From assembly GCA_022354845.1 (NCBI GenBank), contig CP031970.1, positions 744,001 to 808,000 on the forward strand: 64,000 bases of DNA, read 5' to 3'. The position numbers and the translations under genes are program-made. This document shows positions 57,290 through 64,000 of the stretch, in pieces. The notes beneath the pieces were generated by a model. That model had not been told where the DNA came from. It was given only the letters and a program-made list of their open reading frames with translations, and made no database searches. The stretch is from Streptococcus suis. Lineage in GTDB: Bacteria > Bacillota > Bacilli > Lactobacillales > Streptococcaceae. The number at the start of each line of letters is the position of its first letter. Positions within the stretch are counted from its first letter, which is position 1.

Positions 57290-58107
57290 CCTATTTGGGA
57301 CCTCGTGGTTCCTTCACCCATCAAGTTGCCCAGGAGGCATTTCCAACTGCTGATTTGAAGGCCTTCGGTACGATTACAGAAGTGATTAAAGCTTATGAAA
57401 ATGGAAAAGTTACCTATTCCGTCATTCCAGTAGAAAACTCGATTGAAGGAAGTGTTCATGAGACCATAGACTATCTTTTTCATCAGGCAGAAATACATGC
57501 AGTTGCAGAAATTGTTCAGCCAATTGCTCAGCAGTTATTGGCAACCGATGCACATAAATCAATTGAAGTGATTTATTCCCATCCTCAAGCTATTGCTCAG
57601 GGGAAAAAATACATTCAGGAGCATTTTCCTCAGGCTCGGATTGAAGTTACGGCAAGTACTGCTTACGCGGCTCGATTTGTCGCTGAACATGCGGACCAAC
57701 CATTCGCTGCCATTGCTCCTCATGCTGCTGCAGATGAGTATGGTTTGGTGGTGATTGGACAAGATATCCAGGAAATTAGTGAAAACTTTACCCGCTTTTG
57801 GATCTTGGGAACAGTAGCTCCAGATGTACAGTTGAGAAAGGTGGCACAAAAAGTTAGCTTAGCACTGACCTTGCCAGATAATTTACCGGGTGCCCTCTAT
57901 AAAGCAATGTCTGTTTTTTCATGGCGCGGGATTAACCTGACAAAAATAGAAAGTCGTCCTTTAAAAACAGCACTGGGAGAGTATTTTTTCATATTAGATA
58001 TTGATCATCAATCCGATGAATTGCTGGCTTATTCACAAGATGAATTGACTAGTTTAGGAATATCATGTAAAATACTAGGGAATTACCTGGTTTATATGAC
58101 CAGCTAG
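57280..58107 (+). CDS. pheA: Prephenate dehydratase with ACT domain
   Basis: A 275-residue monofunctional enzyme making phenylpyruvate. YLGPRGSFTHQVA at the start, PVENSIEGSVHETIDYL, and the catalytic ENFTRFWILG; the C-terminal ACT domain has PGALYKAMSVF and the Phe-binding ESRP. No chorismate mutase domain is fused. Terminal aromatic gene in the window. Confidence 0.96.
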   Translation: MQVAYLGPRGSFTHQVAQEAFPTADLKAFGTITEVIKAYENGKVTYSVIPVENSIEGSVHETIDYLFHQAEIHAVAEIVQPIAQQLLATDAHKSIEVIYSHPQAIAQGKKYIQEHFPQARIEVTASTAYAARFVAEHADQPFAAIAPHAAADEYGLVVIGQDIQEISENFTRFWILGTVAPDVQLRKVAQKVSLALTLPDNLPGALYKAMSVFSWRGINLTKIESRPLKTALGEYFFILDIDHQSDELLAYSQDELTSLGISCKILGNYLVYMTS

Positions 58108-58113
58108 GATGAA

Positions 58114-60865
<2,752 letters not shown>

Positions 60866-60871
60866 GTTGTC

Positions 60872-60926
60872 CAGCTTGCGTACCTGTTTTCTGGCAAGCT
60901 GCTTCAAAGGTCCACTGGACCTTTGA
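60872..60926. repeat. Twin hairpins after rlmD
   Basis: CAGCTTGC/GCAAGCTG and then TTCAAAGGTCC-ACT-GGACCTTTGAA (11-pair stem, three-base loop) lie head to tail within 55 bases. No T run follows, so they are not classic terminators. Confidence 0.65.
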
Positions 60927-60927
60927 A

Positions 60928-61014
60928 CTCCCAAATACGCATCATGTGGAGTGCGTTGCTTTGCTCGTAAAAGCCTATAAACCTTTGAACGAAAGGGATA
61001 ATGAAAAGCCTTGA
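60928..61014 (+). pseudogene. Orphan rlmD-type C-terminus (candidate att site)
   Basis: A 28-codon open stretch reading LPNTHHVECVALLVKAYK... to TGA at 61012. It duplicates the end of rlmD and has the HVECV motif usual for streptococcal Rum/RlmCD proteins. The 3' end of rum is a known integration hot spot for streptococcal ICEs, so this may be one attachment junction. Confidence 0.55.
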
Positions 61015-61030
61015 TTGCAAGGCTTTTTGC
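61001..61030 (+). terminator. Terminator downstream of rlmD
   Basis: AAAAGCCTTG-ATTG-CAAGGCTTTTT, nine-pair stem with T run. Confidence 0.85.
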
Positions 61031-61222
61031 TTTATAGTGGGGAAGTATCAGAGTGAGTAAATTTTTGGAGTGAGTAGAAGTGATAGCTAGAAATTATCAA
61101 AATCTATTTCCATTTACCCTGTGGGTATGTGTTTATTTCCATTGACAAGGAGTTTGTGGGAATAGAAATATACCCACCATCCAAAGTCGTCTAAATGGTT
61201 GCTATGGAAATAGTGGTAACAA
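61031..61222. other. Gap between the rlmD scar and the WYL relic
   Basis: About 190 non-coding bases. CTATTTCCAT near 61104 and ATGGAAATAG near 61204 form a 10-base inverted repeat about 100 bases apart, and a shorter internal TACCC/GGGTA pairing is present. Possibly a small inverted-repeat element; no gene is seen. Confidence 0.35.
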
Positions 61223-61252
61223 TTGAATATAAACTGTTAGAGATGTTATAAT
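61223..61252 (+). promoter_or_regulatory. Promoter of the WYL regulator relic
   Basis: TTGAAT (61223-61228), 18-base spacer with TG extension, TATAAT (61247-61252). Confidence 0.6.
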
Positions 61253-61273
61253 TTTTTTAGAATTGAGGTGAAT

Positions 61274-61992
61274 ATGAACAATCAAGAATGCTTACTAACG
61301 ATTTTTCTGCGTTTGCAGTCAGGTGCTCATCTTTCTAAGTTACGGCTAGCAGATGAGTTTGGAGTTAGTGAAAAAACGATACATAGAGATTTTTCTCTCC
61401 TTGGTAGTTTCTTAGAAACGCAAACTACTCTTGCAGCAAAACTTGCATCTGATGCAAAATACCATACACGTTATCTAAAAGGAAAATCCTTATTTAATAA
61501 AAAGGACATTTTGGTTATATAAAAGATTTTATTAGGAAACCGTTCTTTGAACAAAGAGGAAAATCAGTCTCTAATCGATAGTTTGTTAGCTTTAATTTCT
61601 AAAGAGGAACAAAAAGAGGTTTATCAAATTATTGCGAGTGAACTACTAAATTATTCGCCATTATCTGATACTCAAAATCGAATTGATAAAATCTGAGAAT
61701 GGTCGGAAATGATACGAAAAGAGCTAGTTCTAGATATTCGATATCAATCGCCTTATAATACTGAAAAACAACATACGATTCTTCCCACCTCCTTTACTAT
61801 GATGCACATTATTTTTATGTTGTGGCATTTAACTTAACATTTGAGTCGTATATGACCCTAAAATTGGATAGAATAATAGATTGGAAAGTATCAAAAGAAA
61901 AGAAACCACTGACAAGTAATTACTTTCAAGTACATATAAAGGTTGAAATAAGAGCTGTAAAATGTTATGATAAAAAGAGAAGGGACATTTAG
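61274..61992 (+). pseudogene. Decayed HTH/WYL-domain transcriptional regulator
   Basis: Begins MNNQECLLTIFLRLQSGAHL after GAGGTG, with an N-terminal DeoR-type helix-turn-helix (LADEFGVSEKTIHRDF). TAA at 61520 and TGA near 61694 interrupt the frame, and a shift near 61795 restores YFYVVAFNLTFESYMTLKLDRIIDW, the WYL-domain end, finishing RRDI-TAG. The promoter is still intact. Length and order fit a ~240-residue WYL regulator. Confidence 0.75.
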
Positions 61993-62080
61993 GTATGGAT
62001 AATGAAGATAAAACACTTCGTCATAGCCTTCAAATCAGGTTTCGAAATGGAAGCATGAGATACATTTGATTATTTTTGTA

Positions 62081-62124
62081 TTGAATACATCGTTTTGTTG
62101 TGTTATTCTATAGGTTGATATAAA
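62081..62124 (+). promoter_or_regulatory. Candidate mef promoter region
   Basis: Two overlapping possibilities: TTGAAT (62081) with TATTCT (62104) at 17 bases, or TTGTTG (62095) with TATAAA (62119) at 18 bases. Both lie before the leader peptide. Confidence 0.45.
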
Positions 62125-62149
62125 TAAAGATGTAGGAGGAACCGAAACT

Positions 62150-62176
62150 ATGACAGCCTCAATGCGTTTAAGATAA
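62150..62176 (+). CDS. mef leader peptide MTASMRLR
   Basis: ATG ACA GCC TCA ATG CGT TTA AGA TAA after TAGGAGGA encodes MTASMRLR. This eight-residue peptide is described upstream of mef/msr(D) elements as part of macrolide-inducible transcriptional attenuation. Confidence 0.85.
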   Translation: MTASMRLR

Positions 62177-62184
62177 GCTGGCAA

Positions 62185-62226
62185 TAAAAAAAGCAGAATC
62201 AATCCCCGATGATAGGCTTTTTTGTT
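62185..62226 (+). terminator. First hairpin of the mef leader
   Basis: AAAAAAGC... GGCTTTTTTG pairing around an imperfect middle, with T run, just after the leader peptide. Likely part of the attenuator. Confidence 0.5.
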
Positions 62227-62338
62227 GTGCTTATTTATACGATATTGAGCATTCATTAGTTACGGTGAGGATATTGGTTATTTAAGTATACCTTTATTTA
62301 ACTATGTCTTTAATATGAATGTTTCCAAATTGTATGTA

Positions 62339-62381
62339 TGCAGACCAAAAGCCACATTGTGGGGTTTGGCCTGCATTTTTT
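62339..62381 (+). terminator. Attenuator terminator before mef
   Basis: TGCAGACCAAAAGCCAC pairs with GTGGGGTTTGGCCTGCA, then TTTTTT; a long strong stem 60 bases before mef. The rest of 61993-62443 has only a 24-codon frame (61995-62069, MDNEDKTLRH...) I cannot assign. Confidence 0.8.
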
Positions 62382-62443
62382 ATTGCCTAGAATGCTATTC
62401 AAAATAGAAATTTAAGCAAAATAATATGCAGGAGATAATATAA

Positions 62444-63661
62444 ATGGAAAAATACAACAATTGGAAACGAAAATTTTATGCAATATGGGCAGGGCAAGCA
62501 GTATCATTAATCACTAGTGCCATCCTGCAAATGGCGATTATTTTTTACCTTACAGAAAAAACAGGATCTGCGTTGGTCTTGTCTATGGCTTCATTAGTAG
62601 GTTTTTTACCCTATGCGATTTTGGGGCCTGCCATTGGTGTGCTAGTGGATCGTCATGATAGGAAGAAGATAATGATTGGTGCCGATTTAATTATCGCAGC
62701 AGCTGGTGCAATGCTTGCTATTGTTGCATTCTATATGGAGCTACCTGTCTGGATGGTTATGATAGTATTGTTTATCCGTAGCATTGGAACAGCTTTTCAT
62801 ACCCCAGCGCTCAATGCGGTTACACCACTTTTAGTACCAGAAGAACAGCTAACGAAATGCGCAGGCTATAGTCAGTCTTTGCAGTCTATAAGCTATATTG
62901 TTAGTCCGGCAGTTGCAGCACTCTTATACTCCGTTTGGGATTTAAATGCTATTATTGCCATCGACGTATTGGGTGCTGTGATTGCATCTATTACGGTAGC
63001 AATTGTACGTATACCTAAGCTGGGTAATCAAGTGCAAAGTTTGGAACCAAATTTCATAAGAGAAATGAAAGAAGGAATTGTCGTTCTGAGACAAAACAAA
63101 GGATTGTTTGCCTTATTACTCTTAGGAACACTATATACTTTTGTTTATATGCCAATTAATGCACTATTCCCTTTAATAAGCATGGAATACTTTAATGGAA
63201 CACCTGTGCATATTTCTATTACGGAAATTTCCTTTGCATTTGGAATGCTAGCAGGAGGCTTATTGTTAGGAAGATTAGGGAGCTTCGAAAAGCCTGTATT
63301 ACTAATAACTAGTTCATTTTTTATAATGGGGGCCAGTTTAGCCGTTTCGGGAATACTTCCTCCAAATGGATTTGTAATATTTGTAGTTTGCTGTGCAATA
63401 ATGGGGCTTTCGGTGCCATTTTATAGCGGCGTGCAAATAGCTCTTTATCAGGAGAAAATTAAACCTGAATATTTAGGACGTGTATTTTCTTTGACCGGAA
63501 GTATCATGTCACTTGCTATGCCAATTGGGTTAATTCTTTCTGGATTCTTTGCTGATAAAATCGGTGTAAATCATTGGTTTTTACTATCAGGTATTTTAAT
63601 TATTGGCATTGCTATAGTTTGCCCAATGATAACTGAGGTTAGAAGATTAGATTTAAAATAA
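62444..63661 (+). CDS. mef: Mef-family macrolide efflux MFS transporter
   Basis: A 405-residue, 12-helix major facilitator protein starting MEKYNNWKRKFYAIWAGQAV, close to Mef(A)/Mef(E). Most of the N-terminal half agrees with Mef(A) as I remember it, but residues ~265-320 (GRLGSFEKPVLLITSSFF...) and scattered sites differ, so it may be a divergent or mosaic allele. It exports 14- and 15-membered macrolides together with the ABC-F protein encoded next. Start after CAGGAGATA. Confidence 0.92.
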   Translation: MEKYNNWKRKFYAIWAGQAVSLITSAILQMAIIFYLTEKTGSALVLSMASLVGFLPYAILGPAIGVLVDRHDRKKIMIGADLIIAAAGAMLAIVAFYMELPVWMVMIVLFIRSIGTAFHTPALNAVTPLLVPEEQLTKCAGYSQSLQSISYIVSPAVAALLYSVWDLNAIIAIDVLGAVIASITVAIVRIPKLGNQVQSLEPNFIREMKEGIVVLRQNKGLFALLLLGTLYTFVYMPINALFPLISMEYFNGTPVHISITEISFAFGMLAGGLLLGRLGSFEKPVLLITSSFFIMGASLAVSGILPPNGFVIFVVCCAIMGLSVPFYSGVQIALYQEKIKPEYLGRVFSLTGSIMSLAMPIGLILSGFFADKIGVNHWFLLSGILIIGIAIVCPMITEVRRLDLK

Positions 63662-63681
63662 ACAATATTGGAGGGATATTT

Positions 63682-63702
63682 ATGTATCTTATTTTCATGT
63701 AA
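63682..63702 (+). CDS. msrDL: msr(D) leader peptide MYLIFM
   Basis: ATG TAT CTT ATT TTC ATG TAA after GGAGGG encodes MYLIFM, the six-residue MsrDL peptide reported to stall ribosomes with macrolides and induce msr(D). It lies between mef and msr(D), 79 bases before the latter. Confidence 0.88.
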   Translation: MYLIFM

Positions 63703-63715
63703 TTCTTCCTGCTAA

Positions 63716-63737
63716 AATCGCAGGGTTTTCCCTGCGT
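63716..63737 (+). terminator. Hairpin of the msr(D) leader
   Basis: CGCAGGG-TTTT-CCCTGCG follows the MYLIFM peptide. It is probably one arm of the attenuation switch described for msr(D). Confidence 0.6.
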
Positions 63738-63780
63738 ACAAGCAAATGAAAGCATGCGATTATAGACAGGAGGAAATGTT

Positions 63781-64000
63781 ATGGAATTAATATTAAAAGC
63801 AAAAGACATTCGTGTGGAATTCAAAGGACGCGATGTTTTAGATATAAATGAATTAGAAGTATATGATTATGACCGTATTGGTTTAGTAGGAGTAAATGGT
63901 GCTGGAAAAAGCACTTTACTCAGGGTACTTTTAGGAGAATTAACTCCCCCAGGATGTAAAATGAATCGTCTGGGTGAACTTGCCTATATTCCCCAGTTGG
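63781..64000 (+). CDS. msrD: ABC-F ribosomal protection protein Msr(D), partial
   Basis: The first ~73 residues ([20 protein letters not shown]...) of an ABC-F ATPase; the gene runs off the right edge. Walker [10 protein letters not shown] is visible and the sequence agrees with Msr(D) as remembered, apart from Val for Ala in that motif. ABC-F proteins of this kind displace macrolides from the ribosome. Starts after CAGGAGGAAATGTT. Confidence 0.92.
   Translation, partial: MELILKAKDIRVEFKGRDVLDINELEVYDYDRIGLVGVNGAGKSTLLRVLLGELTPPGCKMNRLGELAYIPQL

Noticed and set aside
60866..61030. CRISPR-like repeat array after rlmD
   Set aside because: The repeats are two different hairpins and one 12-base duplication, not regularly spaced identical repeats with spacers.

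Overview
The window looks like chromosomal DNA of a low-GC streptococcus, most likely Streptococcus suis or a close relative. The reasons are the gene orders truB-ribF-spxA, ebsA/ferredoxin/LysM/cmk-infC-rpmI-rplT, pfkA-pyk and a full streptococcal aromatic cluster, together with extended -10 promoters, BOX-like extragenic repeats and a macrolide-efflux mef/msr(D) block at the right end. No rRNA, tRNA, CRISPR array or complete insertion sequence was found. The species call rests on remembered gene order and protein similarity, not on a search.

Layout. 1-1.9 kb: a GntR-regulated ABC-2 exporter on the minus strand (permease cut by the window edge). 2.1-7.9 kb: dnaE, pfkA and pyk. 8-12.4 kb: an FAD oxidoreductase, an SGNH hydrolase, a signal-peptidase-like protein that lacks the catalytic lysine, and glmS behind two identical operator-like repeats. 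12.7-19.4 kb: an amino-acid ABC importer, a manganese-type CDF exporter, a split ThrE-type exporter, a MarR/DUF1304 pair and an AEC transporter. 19.7-26 kb: peptidase T, a HAD phosphatase and a GC-richer tract with DUF2130, DUF1858 and DUF438 proteins. 26.4-31.1 kb: truB, ribF, spxA, UPF0223, an inositol monophosphatase and a heavily decayed rsmF-like rRNA methyltransferase gene. 31.2-36.2 kb: pstS-pstC-pstA-pstB1-pstB2-phoU. 36.3-39.6 kb: ebsA, ferredoxin, LysM protein, cmk and the infC-rpmI-rplT operon with a leader attenuator and an ATA start codon. 40-42.3 kb: ltaS.

42.4-58.1 kb is an aromatic amino-acid supercluster. aroD-aroC-tyrA are followed by an aromatic-type ABC importer with two tandem binding proteins. 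Then come the minus-strand genes for two tandem DAHP synthases, aroE and aroB, and the divergent aroA-aroK-pheA. Upstream of the importer lies a 318-nt leader with a consensus promoter, a 20-codon peptide ending in a Tyr/Phe run, mutually exclusive helices and an intrinsic terminator. I read this as a ribosome-mediated attenuator sensing aromatic amino acids; it is the most interesting regulatory system in the window.

58.1-64 kb: an LCP-family protein, rlmD, a duplicated rlmD 3' end that resembles a scar at the rum integration hot spot, a decayed WYL regulator, and then mef and the start of msr(D). Each resistance gene has its own short leader peptide (MTASMRLR and MYLIFM), as known for macrolide-inducible mef/msr(D) elements. 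A recurring theme is genes with an extended -10 box placed so that transcription should start on or within a few bases of the start codon, with no ribosome binding site, which predicts leaderless or nearly leaderless mRNAs.
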